Positions 43,370-56,114 are shown, numbered from the stretch's first letter. The stretch is 64,000 nt of DNA from Microvelia longipes (GCA_018340805.1 JACMZG010001914.1:42726643-42790642), one strand, 5' to 3'. Notes: generated by a model from the letters alone, not told the origin. Made by a program: numbers and translations.

Positions 43370-43741
43370 CTATATCCCATCCTCTAACACTACTGAACCC
43401 AACAGATATCGTACGAGTCTTTGACCTAAGACGTATACATATATACAAGATATATATATAGTATACCGTTTGCGCCATTTGTGATGGTCGATTGAGCTGA
43501 AAATCGTCTTTAATCGATTCAGCTAGCCGTCTACTTTAATACGAGATACCTTTTTAAGCCATTTCAAGTTTCAAAATTTTTTTTCATGACGTCATAACTT
43601 GGTTATGACGTCATAATGTTTTTATAAACAATAGGCCTCGTAACCTTCTCGACATCTCGCGATTTGCAAAGTTTCGTTTCAATTTGAGAACGCCTTCGAG
43701 AGTTATCGTTCGCCATACGAAAGGGTAGAAACTCTTACATA
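43370..43741. other. No gene seen
   Basis: Contains ATGACGTCATAACTTGG and a second TTATGACGTCATAATG palindrome at about 43587-43617. No coding signal. Confidence 0.5.
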
Positions 43742-43774
43742 CAATATATATATATATATATACATATATATATA

Positions 43775-43821
<47 letters not shown>

Positions 43822-43828
43822 TATATCT
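43742..43828. repeat. (TA)n microsatellite
   Basis: TA repeat with several phase breaks. Confidence 0.95.
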
Positions 43829-44815
43829 ACTTTTTTTCGGACATACTTTTTTGTTATCAGGAAGCCCAATAAGAACCGATTCCGCTCACTCCCACCCCAA
43901 CTCCGTCATCCGAACAACCTCATAAGCGTCATTTTCATTATGAAAATTCCAAAAACTCAGCTACATAATATAATAATTAACTGGACTAAGGTTTTTTGTT
44001 TGGATAATCTCTTAGACTAAGTTCTTGTTCGCCATGTTGTAATAGGTTTATTGAATACTATATTGCACAATAGGTTCTATAAATGATTTTCTACTGTTTT
44101 TTCTTTACGTTAGGTTTGTTTTTCTCCTACCTTACTGTACAAATCTTTGTCTTCCTTTAAATAATTTAATATAAAATATCAATTGTCCTATTATCGTATA
44201 TTTTCCTTAGAAAAATCGCTAAAAAGAATACAGGCAGGGTTGTTGATAAATTTTACAATAGGATGTAAAAAAAGAAGAATAAAAAGATCATGCGACGCAA
44301 AGGTACCTTATTAGGGTTTAGACTTTAGGGCCTAACATAGGCCTGAGAACATGGGGAAGTGGTGAGGGGAATAATGTTCTTATTATTTGTTAGACGTTAA
44401 ATGTTGTCTTGTGGGACCCAAATTACTTCCTGAATTAAAAAAAAAGTACAGAAAGTTTTAGTATCGGCCCTAATTAAAAGAGGGAAAGGTAAGCAAGCGT
44501 TTTTGTTAGGTTTTTGTTAAGCAGCTTTGTAAAAGATATAAAACAAGAAAACAATATAAACTCGAACAATACATTGCCCGATATTAACCTATCTCTCTTT
44601 CTAGCAGAGAATATTAAGCCCCTAACATTAAACTTATTCATTTAATATCCCCATCTAAAATTTACATTTGATGGTTCGTTCACTTGATTATAACTAGCTG
44701 ACAAAACACGTCATAAAACTCCCTATATCTAACGCAGAATTGAAATAAACACGGCATATCTTGGTTATTTATTTATTTATACGTATATAACTTTATGTAT
44801 TGTATTAAGTTATTT
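43829..44815. other. No gene seen
   Basis: AT-rich and unremarkable. Confidence 0.5.
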
Positions 44816-45002
44816 ATGTATTACTTTATATATATACAATAATATATGTATTATATAATATAATAATATATATATAATAATATATATATACACACACACA
44901 CCCACACACACACACACACAACACATATATTATAATATATATATATATATATATATAATATATATTATATATAATTGTATATGTGTGTGTGTGTGTGTAT
45001 AA
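44816..45002. repeat. Compound TA / CA / GT microsatellite
   Basis: TA tracts surround a CACACACA tract (44890-44920) and a matching GTGTGTGT tract (44983-44998), so the array as a whole is roughly palindromic. Confidence 0.9.
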
Positions 45003-46059
45003 AATCCTTTATTACGCATAATATTCATTTCTGTAAATTGTAAAAAGTCTGAACAAATATGAATATATATACATTATACGCATTTCAAGAACTTTCTGTA
45101 TTATATCTCCCAGCATAAACACATGCTAGAGATTTTAAAAAAAATAAACAAAAATTAAATCACTGAAATTAAATCCCCCTAATATTTGTTAAAATAATTT
45201 GTTGTTAATAACTCGATACAAAATTTATTAAAAAATCTTGGGATACGATTAATGTTTCAATATTTTAGACAGAACATTGTAATCAAAAATAGTTATCGTG
45301 GAACAAAGAGCAATAAGAGACAAAAACCAATATTTGCTCTCGTCGAAGATCTTGCCTCGGGTAGACACAAACCCTAAAATTAGGCTATCATTACCTGAAG
45401 GCCTGTTTCAATATAACTGTTTTACATTTATATTCATGGGGTTGCTACGTTTGCTCTTGACTTCTATTTTCAATTTCCCTATTGCTTCTTCCTTTTTGTT
45501 TCTTGTGTTTTGTGAACATTTTAAAATTGAGTTTGGTACAGCACCGATACATCGTGCTGGATAGCATAAGTTTATTCATAGATATGATATTGAAAGGAAT
45601 ATTGTAAAAGAATATAGAAAGTTGGTTTTAGTTCAGAGATTATAAAAGGTTGACTCATCCAGGGCAAGAACTTGCATCTCACCTTACAATTAAGGAGACC
45701 AAAACTTCTATGGATACTGAATACTGGAAGGGGTGAGCCTCAGTACTCACAAAAAACAACATCAAATTTATATATATATATTATATATATTATATAATAT
45801 ATATATATATATTATATATATTATATATATATTATTTAATTGTAGCGTTTTGAAGACAATTAACGAGTTCCGTTGTTCAGAGGCTGATCATGGGTCAGAT
45901 CTTTCCATCTTCAACAGAGTTTATTTTCTCGAACCTCATATGCTGGATCTAAATTTGCTGATCACCCTAAATATGCACGCTTACTTAGTTCTATGGCAAA
46001 ACATTTAAATAAAAAAATCTAAATCACCAGTAACTGAAAAACAAGATGGTGGCAAGAGA
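45003..46059. other. No gene seen; (TA)n at 45766-45838
   Basis: Open frames 45298-45564 and 45733-46008 have no domain; the second crosses the TA tract. Confidence 0.5.
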
Positions 46060-46560
46060 GAGTGAAAATATACAAGTCGTTAAATTTATATTACAACACG
46101 ACTCGCTTCGCTCGTCCTTAGATAGTAAATACATCCGTGTCATTTCATGCGGTAAGGCATCAAGGCACTGTCACCGCTCGATCCTGCTTAAGTTTTATGG
46201 TTCAAAAAAATTGCTGTGCTTGTCGTAGCACAGCACGACAAGCACATAGCGTGCTTATTTAATGAGTAAAGATATACTATTCTACAGAGTTTAATTTCAG
46301 TTGGATTATTTTCCGAAATTTTACAATTTTTAAAAAAAAAAACTAACTCAAGTCATAAATATGATACAAATTTAACTAATGCTGATGCTGAATTAAAACT
46401 TGGTCCAAATGTTAGTCTTATACATGGCTACATGTGTGACAAATCTCAACCCGAGCGCATCATTTGTCCGGGTTTTATGATTTTTTAAAAAAAATTTTGC
46501 TGAGTCTTTATTGTGAGTTAATGATGTCGAGTTAATGACGTCATAAAAAATTATTTTCCG
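46060..46560 (-). repeat. Dispersed 5S-containing repeat, copy I
   Basis: Minus strand from the CATTAACTCACAATAAAG-type block, through a 5S-like block (46150-46200) whose C box is badly damaged, to GGACGAGCGAAGCGAGTCG at about 46100-46118. The frame 46046-46228 lies within it. Confidence 0.65.
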
Positions 46561-46597
46561 GATAAACTTATTAACTGAAATAATAACAACACCAACA

Positions 46598-46870
46598 AGG
46601 TCTTTCCACTAAATTTAAACTTTATTTTGCAGAGCCGGCTTTCGGCAATAATGCCATCTACAGTGCCTAAACAAGTAATAACAAAACTTAGCAAATACTA
46701 ATAACATCAAGTAGATAAATAAAAAAGCAAATAATAAGTTAAGTCTAAAAAAGTTAAAAACACAATAAAAAAGGTATAAATAAAAACAGTATATACATGA
46801 GAAAAACCCTAAAACAGTAAAAAGATCAGTTACCGTGGTGGGGATTGAGTCTTCAGTTCATGGAATCTGA
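46598..46870 (-). mobile_element. Penelope-like terminal repeat, family 2
   Basis: Matches 33483-33660 through AGAGCCGGCTTTCGGCAATA. The minus-strand core is CTGTAGA (46663-46657), stem II GGCATTATTGCC, GAAA (46643-46640), palindromic stem III AGCCGGCT, and stem I GCA/TGC. As in the other family 2 copy, invariant A6 is T. Confidence 0.6.
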
Positions 46871-46878
46871 CTGAAGGT

Positions 46879-47095
46879 TTAATAGAACGCTAGTTTGTTA
46901 TAATAACAGACCCCGCCGTCAGTCTTATCATTCAAACACATGTCACCATCACTATCTAGCGCTCTCCTAATCTCAAAATTTTCTAAGGAATTTAATTTCA
47001 TCCCTTTATTTTCCAAATGAAGGAAACCGACCTTATGACCTTCTTTTCCGTGGGACTCTTTAGTTGTTACTGAAGTTATTGTTAACTGATTTTTG
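46879..47095 (-). pseudogene. Penelope-like element C-terminal coding remnant
   Basis: A minus-strand frame of 73 residues. Residues about 24-55 read VGFLHLENKGMKLNSLENF then EIRRAL and later LNDKTD. The pattern L..ENKG.KLNSLE..EI.RAL....LND is what I expect at the extreme C-terminus of Penelope-like proteins, after the GIY-YIG endonuclease. The stop is followed directly by the family 2 terminal repeat. The N-terminal residues come from another repeat fused upstream. No reverse transcriptase is present. Confidence 0.5.
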
Positions 47096-47099
47096 TACA

Positions 47100-47315
47100 A
47101 AGTTTTTAAGACTCTACTCTACTCTATACTGGGAGCTACGATGATAACAGACACCACACACATACAGACAGACAACTTCGTAAAAACTCAAGTAACAACT
47201 CAGGAGGCCTTAAAAACACCTGTAACGGATAATTCTGATGACATCCCGGTTTCGGATTTTTTTGCAAACACAATACTTTTGTTATATATCTACGGCATGA
47301 TTGAGAAAAAGTAAA
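47100..47315 (-). repeat. 5' part of the 5S-containing repeat
   Basis: Minus-strand match from the CTCATTTTTACTTTTTCTCA block through GTGTTTGCAAAAAAATCCG, TCAGGTGTTTTTAAGGCCTC and the CTGTCTGTATGTGTGTG tract. Frames on both strands (47093-47314 and 47136-47369) are repeat translations. Confidence 0.7.
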
Positions 47316-47445
47316 AATGAGTAAAAAAAAGGCCAGTAAAAGGCCACCAGGGTACTTTTCTATGAGCAAAGTAAAAGGCAGGTAGAAATAATTTATAATC
47401 TTATGAACTTATAAAAAGGTAAGTATGCTTGATTTAGGAATGTAG

Positions 47446-47873
47446 TTTACCCTTAAATAATAATAATAATGCCCATTTAGAGCATTGCGGCTCATCAGGG
47501 ATAACCCCTGCGGATCCACCTCGGTTGGTAGTAGCAACCGTTACGCTCAAAGTGAATTCTAAAGTTGGCAATAATATATCTAAACAATAAATCTCTATAA
47601 CTGAGAGCGTAACCTGGGATGCGAACCCAGACTCCGTGGGTGTCAAGGTCAGTGTAAAGACTAACGCCTTAACGACCTCGGCCACGGAGGCGGCTCAATA
47701 TATATTTATATTGAGACATATGTTTTTGGAATATGAATGTCCACTCTCCTCTCTAGCATCATCCAATCAACCTTATAAGCGTAAAATATATATTAATTAA
47801 AAGTCAAACAATTATACTTTTTTCTTCTACATTAAAGAACGACCTCGGCCACGGAGGCGGTTTTACCCTTAAA
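47446..47873 (-). mobile_element. Compound tRNA-derived SINE (family A) with target duplication
   Basis: A full SINE reads on the minus strand from 47692 to about 47456: tRNA-like head GCCTCCGTGGCCGAGGTCGT, B-box GGGTTCGCATCCC, tail (ATT)n. About 140 bases further 5' a second, 30-nt piece of the same head lies at 47861-47831. The duplicated target TTTACCCTTAAA is at 47446-47457 and 47862-47873, outside both, so head piece, unrelated middle and SINE inserted as one unit. Confidence 0.8.
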
Positions 47874-48639
47874 GATTTAGGATTATATTGATGATGTCAG
47901 CAATTTGATGACGCGCATTTCATGATGTCAGCACAGTAAACACGTAAGTTTTGGTAAAGGATAACGGAAAGTATCAATCATGATAGGAAATAAAGGGACT
48001 CTTTTTTTAACAATACTATTTTTGCTATAGGTGCGGAGAAGTAAAAATATTGTTTCTTTCATTAAAACCAATTATCGTTAATAAAAAGTACGAACTGAAT
48101 AGAAATACTGAAAGAGAAATTTATTGAATAACGGTCAGTGGATGGGAAACGCATCAAATGTAATTTGGCCAATGAAAAACTTTTTTTACAACAAAAGTAA
48201 CTCGAGGTTTAATATAATGGAGGAAACCCTAACAGTAATAAATTATTGTATTCCATGTCGGCAGAAGAAATATAGTAACTAAATAAAAATTGTATAGTTG
48301 AACAAAAAATTCAAAAAATAATAAATGAGATTTACGTTTTTTGAATTTCGGACTTCCCGGACTTGACTGTCATTTGTGTTCAATGTGGTTTACTGTTACG
48401 GGAGCGACTTCCTCGGTGGAGATGGGGAAGAAAAATAAATGACAAAACAACGACAACAAAATATATGTTTGAATAAAATTGAAAAAAAGGACAAAACAGT
48501 GGTGTAGTGATTCGTAGGAAAGCTATTGTAAAAACATAAAGCCGCCCAACAAAACTACAAATGATTTAAATCTCAAATGTTATTGTTTTATATAACAATA
48601 AAAGTGGTAAAATATAGGCAATGATTAAACAATAGACAA
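47874..48639. other. No gene seen
   Basis: Ordinary sequence between the SINE and a satellite. Confidence 0.5.
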
Positions 48640-49770
48640 AGTAATGTCACATGAAGGAAAATTTAGCGACGAAATATAACGTTCTGTGGGTAAATTTAGG
48701 AAGATCTTGCGGCGAATATGACGCTGTAGGAGAAATGAAGGAAAATATAGTGACGAATCATGACAATAAAGGGAATGAAGGAAAATGTAGTGACAAAATA
48801 CGATAATATGGGAAACATGAAGGAAAGCGTAGCAACGAAATATAAAGCTATGCGGAAAATGAAGGAAAATCTAGTGACGAAATATGACGCTATGGTGGAA
48901 ATGAAAAAATTTTTCTCGAAATATAAGCTATGGGGGTAATCAATTAAGAAAGATCTATTTACGAAATATGCCGCTTTAGGGAAAATGGAGAAAAATTTAG
49001 TGACGGAACATGACAATATGGGCAAATAAAGAGAAATGTAGCGATGAAATATGATGGTATGGGATAAATGAAGGAAAATCAAGCGACGAAATATGAGGCT
49101 ATGGTGGAAATAAAGGAATTAGCCACAAAATACGACGCTTGAGGGTAAATAAGGAAAACTTAGTGACGTAATATGACGCTATGGGGTAAATTAAAGAAGA
49201 TCTATCAACGAAATATGCCGCTTAAGGGGAAAAGGGGATAAATGTAGCGCCGGAACACGATGCTATGGGGGAAATAAAGGAACATCTTGCGACGAAATAA
49301 GACGCTTTGGTAGGAATGAAGGAATTAGCGACGAAATGGGACGCTGTGGGGTAAATGAAGGAAAATTTAGCGACAAAGTATGACGTTTTGGGGGAAATGA
49401 AAGAATTAGCAACTTAATATGACGCTATGGGGGAAATAAGGATAATATAGGGACGAAAAATTACGCTATGGCGGAAATGAAGGAAATATTATGCTATGGG
49501 GTAAATGAATGCATTATCCGTCACATTATCCTTAATTTCTTCATTTTCACCATAGCGTCATATTCTATCGCTAGATTTTCCTTTGTAGGATAAATGAAGG
49601 AAAATTTAGTGACAAAATATGACGCTATGGGGTAAATGAAGAAAAATCTAGTAACGAAATAAGACGATACGGGGGGAATGGAAGGAAAATATAGTGACGA
49701 AATATGATGTTATGGGGGAATATGAAAGGAAATTTTTAGCAACCAAACACGACGTTAAAGCAGGGAATCA
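48640..49770 (+). repeat. Degenerate satellite of about 42-48 bp
   Basis: Units carry ATGAAGGAAAATTTAGCGAC, GAAATATGACGCTATGGGG. Period and sequence vary. At about 49515-49575 the units are inverted (CATAGCGTCATATT, GCTAGATTTTCCTT). The frame 48696-49082 is a repeat translation. Confidence 0.9.
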
Positions 49771-50989
49771 CAATTTTGCCACTACTCTTAACTATCAGAT
49801 AACGTCTCCATAACTCATAAATCATTTAAAAAAAAACTTGTGATTCTTTATTTTGAAAAGGAAAATTTATTAATGAAAACATCAATAATTGATTTTAAAG
49901 GTGAAAGTAGATGAAAAAGTGATAAAGGTTACTCCAATCTGTAACCTTGTTACGGTTATCTGTCACAGTTTGTTTGAATTTTAATCAATAATGATAAAAA
50001 ATTTGAAAAATTGTGTTTACAGTCTTTATCTTTAGTAGGCCGTGGAGAGAAGGAAACGAAAAGGGGGTCTGTCCTCGAGAAAATAATATATTTTCCAATG
50101 GATCATGGCATAAGGATTGTTTACTGTATTTTATCTTGAGACCCCCGTCCCCCCGATTTTGTTCCCTTTAATTGCTTCGACTCAAGATAATATAAGATTA
50201 GACCTAAGGGCTGTGACTAGCTTAGAGAATGTGTTATGGATCAATTAAATTAAAAAGTTATTTGTTATGCATAGGTAAATGTTATCTAGCAAATAATTGA
50301 TATTTATAAGCAAGGATCTTGAATATAGGAGATGAGGTATTAAGGAACATTTCTGACCCCATGGAAATTGTATGAGATAGAGAAATAGGAGCAAACTTAC
50401 CTTCCCCTTGGTTATAATGGTTCGATGGGGTCACTTTTTTGTATGACAAATCGATTTAGTGCGTCATTCCCTTTATTCCAGATCCTTGGTTATAAGTTAT
50501 GGTTTTATTGCCAAACTAGTGCGGTAAAACGGACTTAATTTTTTTCTTAGTGGACATAAAAGAAGGGAATGCTAAAGATGCAGACAGCTATTAGCAGTTG
50601 AAGTCCATTCATTATATTTTAGTCAAACTTACACCTACTTAAGTTTAATAGTTTTACTTTTAGTGGGTTTAAAGAAAATTAAGACTGGTTTTCAGAAACT
50701 TTCAAAACCCTCTTTATGGTTTCAATTGCAACACTGGTGCGGTAAAAACCAACTTAATTTTTTCATAGTGCTTTTTGTGTTAATTTCCTTATGGTTGTCC
50801 ACCTAAGTTCTTCTTACCTTCATTTCCTTGTTGTATAATGTTATTCCACTTATATCAAGGACGTTTCAATTCGCAACAAACATCCTTGTCTACACTGTAA
50901 AGTAGTCAACTCTTTTATCAGACTCGTATCGTCAAAAATATCATACCCGTCCACCACCGTCTTGGTGGTTGACTCTCTCAATAGGGGCT
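49771..50989. other. No gene seen
   Basis: Two similar blocks, around 50505-50535 and 50735-50765 (CAAACTAGTGCGGTAAAAC-like and CAACACTGGTGCGGTAAAA), may be an old duplication. Confidence 0.45.
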
Positions 50990-51125
50990 AACTCACAGGG
51001 CTCCTGATAAGTTAGACGTAAATAGTAACGAAACAAAGTGGAACATGATATTATGTCGAGCCATCAATTATGAAGAATGTTCAATGATGAAACATGCTCG
51101 CATGAAGCATACCATTTTGCTTTTC
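50990..51125 (+). mobile_element. Hammerhead-bearing repeat, diverged copy
   Basis: CTGATAA (51004-51010; invariant G8 is A), an enlarged stem II loop GTTA...TAAC (51011-51029), GAAAC (51030-51034), then the family 3' flank with ATTATGTCGAGCCATCAA. The core change should prevent cleavage. Confidence 0.55.
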
Positions 51126-52849
51126 ACAGCCTTAGGTGGTTTTTCTAAAGTAACTCTAAACGCGGTAGAATCAAATGATAGATAATTATATCCTATTAGA
51201 TCCAATACATGGAAATATCGCTGTTACAAAATTTTATTTTTATACAAGGCACAAATTTAAGAACAAGCTGGACTCCTATAAGCGTCCAATGACCTTTAGG
51301 ACATGTCATATTGTTAATTTCATGTTTTTATCGCAAATCCTTGTCAAGTATCTACTTACCTTAACATGTGTTTAATTTCGAGTAAGAATCTATCCAAACA
51401 CCTTTGCAGAGTCTGAAGTTCCTGTTGTAGAGTTGTATTTCGTTTAACCTACCCTGAAAATGTTGAGTTTTTAAAAGTAGTAGAAAAATTGAAATGCCTC
51501 CATTAAAAGGCTCGATTTGCCAAGATATAGTCTTTCTTTTATGACTCTTTTTATTCGTTTTAATTTACTTCTATTTAACTTTTTCAAAAAGAATATTCTT
51601 GGAGCAATTGGCTAGATTAATATGCATGTGTATTTGTGTATGTTTTACATATGTATTTGTATGAACTAAAGTAAATTTTCCACTTAGGCATTCGACTCTA
51701 TGCCTGCTAACTTTTCATTGACTTTCTCTAAAAAGATTTGGTAATTAAAATGAAGGAAACAGAGAAGGAAAAATTAACTGAAATTTCCAGTTTTCTTGAT
51801 AAACGAAGAAAAATTAAACGTATAAATTCCCATTAAAAGCTAAATTTGAGCAAAGAGCATTTTGTCGTTTTCTCACTCATTCCTTTTATCCTATATGTTT
51901 CTTTTATACATAAGATTACACCGAAAGAAAAAAATAAGCCCTGAAATAAAATCTTGATACTTCTGAGAAAACAAATGTTATTTTGCAAGCTTGATTTTAT
52001 TTTACAAGATTCTGTTTTTAATCTTAAAAATTCTAATTTATTTAGGGAACTTAATTTTAAAGATTAGCTGAAATATAAATTAAAACTTGCTCAAGAAAAC
52101 TTAACTAAGTCAAAAAGGGTATAGGACACCTCGGAACATTTACCTATAGTATACGATTCGATGCGCTTACCCTCTCCACGTCGTACTCGCTTCTTTCAGG
52201 ATATAGTAGCTGTTGCATGAAAAATCCGTTTAACTACAAGATTCGTCAGATCGTTAGAGCTGCATCGATCGTAGTCCACATCATTTGAGCAGCATTCAAC
52301 GTGGTTAGTATTTGCTTTGGCATTGGGTGGAAAAGATCGTGGTTTACTGACAACGTTCGCTGCTTAACATTAAAAAGTTGATACGACGAATCCAGTTGTT
52401 AAACGTATTACTTAGGTTATACTTTTTGATTTTTTTTGTCACCAGGTACATTTTGGCCGCATTTTAACGCGATCTGTTAATTTTCTTATTTTTAAGGGAA
52501 ATTATGGACAGTCTTTTGACAAAATATGGATTACTGCTAATAATTAACTAACATTTGTTGGTAGATCAATTAATAATTGCCAATCATGATCCAATTATTT
52601 TTCAATTTTTGGAAAAAGCTGTAGAATTTTGTTGCAATTTTCAGGTTAAGGTATTATAAAAATGATTAACTATAAAATTCTTTATTTTGCTACAAAATCC
52701 TGAAATGGAATATTATTCTCTAGGCTGGGAAATGAAAGTTTACAGACAAGTTTTATGATTTTGTTTAATTAGTTTACAATTTTAGTTGTAGTTTGCAACT
52801 TTTTAGGTTTTTCACTTTATTTTAAACACAATAAATCAACAAAAAAATC
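51126..52849. other. No gene seen; doubtful 5S-like trace
   Basis: At about 52285-52330 TTGAGCAGCATTCAACGTGG followed by TTAGTATTTG recalls the 5S block, but the C box is absent. The open frame 51175-51375 has no domain. Confidence 0.4.
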
Positions 52850-53345
52850 AGGCACGGGGTACCTCGTAACTTTTCGTCATCACATCAGATTCGTTACGCT
52901 CATCGCCCATACTTCGGACTCGCTTAACCCGTCTTTAGATAGTAAATACATCCACTTATTCTAAATCTTAAATACATCAGTTTCATTCCCAGTGATCACC
53001 AGGCACTGACCACGCTTGATGCACCTTAACTTTTATGATTTAACAAAAATCATGGATATATACTTGTCGTATTAAATAATTATTTATTACGTAAAGGTAT
53101 ACACTTTTACTAAATTCAACTCAAGAATTATTTTCGGCTATTTAAAATTGTTGAAAAAACGTACACCAGACATTTGATAAAAATTAAACTAATGCTGATA
53201 GTGAGATAAAACTTAGCACATATGCTAAACTTATACGTGCCAAATCTCAAATTGATCGCAATATTTTTCTGCGTTTTATGATTTTTCCAAATATTTGCTG
53301 TCATTACTGCGGGTTATTAACGTAATCAAAAATATTTTTCGGATA
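52850..53345 (-). repeat. Dispersed 5S-containing repeat, copy K
   Basis: Minus strand: the GTAATGACAGCAAATATT block, the 5S-like block (52985-53040) with GGTCAGTGCCTGG, and an end at GAGGTACCCCGTGCCTGATT. One of the more complete 3' halves. Confidence 0.75.
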
Positions 53346-54349
53346 CCGCTACTACATCTATAGACTGATTTTTGTACTAAGTTTAAACTTTCTATTGTTG
53401 TATTTGTACCATAACTTAGTAAGTAGACTGTTACCAAAGAAATTTCCTTTTCTGTTTTTTTTTCTTAAAATAATATTTTTCAGTTTAAAAACAGTTCGGG
53501 TTTTCAGCTTAAAAACCTAGTTATATAATAAAAGTTATTTACTTCACTACGGGCTACGATTTTTTCATTTATAAAACCAAAGATTGCTATAGGCTTCTTT
53601 TGATATAAATGCAGTGTTTTCATTTTTCCGGACCGCTTCATAGGCTAAAGTCATGATGGTGTGTTCTGACTAGACTATGTTTACTTTTAATTTAACCTGC
53701 TATAACCAATACCTATAATGTAATCTATAATAATAATATCATCCGCACAACCATATACCCAATCATGCCGCACCATATCTAACACCGAATTATTTTCAGG
53801 TTTTAGGTGTATCAATGTCCGAATATTGTGGCGTTTTTAATCCTAAAAATGACTGTAACACCTGGTTCTCTTTTTTTGTTGTAAATTTTAATTCATTTCA
53901 GGGTTTAGAAATGTAACTTCTCCCTGGGTTGCTTTAGTTTTTTTCCCTTGACTGACACTTTTATCCTCTCTGTCTGGATCTCACTTGACAGCGGAAGGCT
54001 CTATGCGGAATTATTAATGTTTGTGTAAAAACAAACTCACTCTCTCTGATATTATAACTAACCAGATTCAGGAATCATTCTCTACTCTTATCTTTCGTTT
54101 TAGTTTGGTTATTTTTACTTTCATTCTCCTGTAATAGGAGGAGAAAGCATTGTAATAAGAAACAAATGTGACAATCACTTTTTTAATCACGTGTTCAGGT
54201 TTTAGATCTAAAGAGTAGTACAAAAATAATACAAACAGTATAAAAATTAATTCCTGCTGAAGGAAGAACTGCTTGGATTAAGGGCAATCCAAAATGAGAG
54301 CCCTTATGGATTTAATAGAGAAGATAGTTTAATGTGTTCTAAATTCAAC
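53346..54349. other. No gene seen
   Basis: Ordinary sequence. Confidence 0.5.
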
Positions 54350-54630
54350 TATACCTCAACCTTATCTGTGGCCAGGACAGTTATCTAGACTTCAACCTCA
54401 TCTGTGGCCAGCAAATTTATCTAGAGCTCAACCTCATCTATGGCTAGCACTGTTATCTCCCCCTCAACCACTTCTATAGATAGCCCAGTTACCTAGGCCT
54501 TAACTTCATCTGTGGTTAGCACAGTTATCTCCACCTCAACCACATCTGTGGCTCGCACAGTTAGCTAGACCTCAGCCAAATATATGGCTAGCTTAATTAT
54601 CTCTACTTCTACCACTTCTCTGGATAGCAT
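54350..54630 (+). repeat. Degenerate minisatellite of about 37-40 bp
   Basis: About seven units carry CTCAACCTCATCTGTGGC, TAGCACAGTTATCT. Strongly diverged. Confidence 0.8.
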
Positions 54631-54868
54631 ACTTCTCGAGGTATCATACATCAAAAAGCGACCCACGTTTTCACGATATTTTATTATTAAAATAGAAGCT
54701 TACTTCGATGCTTGACAACTAGTTTTATTTTTTCTTTTTCTTTATTTTTAAGGATATTTAACACAGGGGTTTGCAATGTTAAGTTATAAATGGTTACATA
54801 AAATACCCAAAAAGAGAAAAAATATTATCATTATTATCTTTTTATCTTTTCTCTGAAGTCTATCAGTG

Positions 54869-55585
54869 TCTATATAAATAACTTCGCCTAAAATACGAAG
54901 TTATTTTACACTTATAGTACTTGTATTAATAAAACGCGAATTCTGGGAATCGTCTGTCGTTTGTGAATTATAAGCCACGACAAATTAAATTGGATTATAG
55001 TCTATTTACTTAGAATAATTTTTATTTAAGAAACGAACTCAACTTGCGAATCTTTCGTCACCCAGAGTTTGTTGCACAGCTTAATAGCTGTGTTAATAAA
55101 CATAAATTATAATTAATTTATGTTTGTTTGCTTTGTCCATATCTTTATAATTGCTTTCTCAGTATTTTGAAATTCACTATTTTTAGCGAATTTCCTTTCG
55201 GAACAATTCGAATTCCTTTCGTATTTTAGGCGAAGTTATTTATATAGACACTGATATAAATAACTTCGCCTAAAATACGAAGTTATTTTACACTTATAGT
55301 ACTTGTAATAATAAAACGCGAATTCTGGGAATCGTCTGTCGTTTGTGAATTATAAGCCACGACAAATTAAATTGGATTATTAGTCTATTTACTTAGAATA
55401 ATTTTATTTAAGAAACGAACTCAACTTGCGAATCAGACACATTTCGTCACCCAGCTTAATAGCTGTGTTAATAAACATAAATTATAATTAATTTATGTTT
55501 GTTTGCTTTGTCCATATCTTTATAATTGCTTTCTCAGTATTTTGAAATTCACTATTTTTAGCGAATTTCCTTTCGGAACAATTCG
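54869..55585 (+). repeat. Direct duplication of about 340 bp
   Basis: 54869-55210 and 55245-55585 are nearly identical; both contain ACTTCGCCTAAAATACGAAG, GGGAATCGTCTGTCGTTTGT and AATTATAATTAATTTATG. At the junction, GGCGAAGTTATTTATATAG is followed by its complement, a 26-bp hairpin (55221-55280). Confidence 0.9.
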
Positions 55586-55850
55586 CTAATAGAGTAGGCT
55601 TTATGGCGGGAGTTTAACTTCGGATCATGACCAAAATCCGTTTCAAAAGTCAATGGTTTGGAGTCGATACAAACACTATAAGTACTTAAAGTCAGAGTAC
55701 CTGGGTCGAATTCGGGTAGGAACAGTCATTTTTTATCGATTTATTTACATAATGTAAGTTTATAACTACAAAATAATTCTGGCGCGGTGGTCTATTTGGT
55801 GGACCAATTTTGTTTTGAATGCGTGTTTTTGTGCATAATAATCAATTCTT
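55560..55850 (+). mobile_element. SINE-like family B, best copy
   Basis: Starts AGCGAATTTCCTTTCGGAAC, contains GAGTACCTGGGTCGAATTCG (B-box-like GGTCGAATTC) near 55698-55717, and ends with TTCTGGCGCGGTGGTC and GAATGCGTGTTTTTGTGC. Shared with four other loci here. Confidence 0.6.
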
Positions 55851-56114
55851 GCTTAAGGTTCCGGTTCGTGCTTTATAATTCGAGCAGCACTATTTGTAAC
55901 TCATGTTTTCTGTATTTTTCAAAAGAAATGCGCTAAAACCATTAAAGATAAACTCTAACTGAACCTTAAACTAGTGCAAATGGTATGTAATGCCAATTTT
56001 AGAGAAATAGTTTTGTATTACCAATAGGATAATTATGCGCATTCATCTGAAAAATGAAGAAAAAATGAGTTACGAGTAGAGCTTGATAATTGACAAAGCA
56101 TAAACCGAAACCTT

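Noticed and set aside
52130..52440. Possible extra 5S-containing repeat copy
   Set aside because: Only short words match and the C box is missing.
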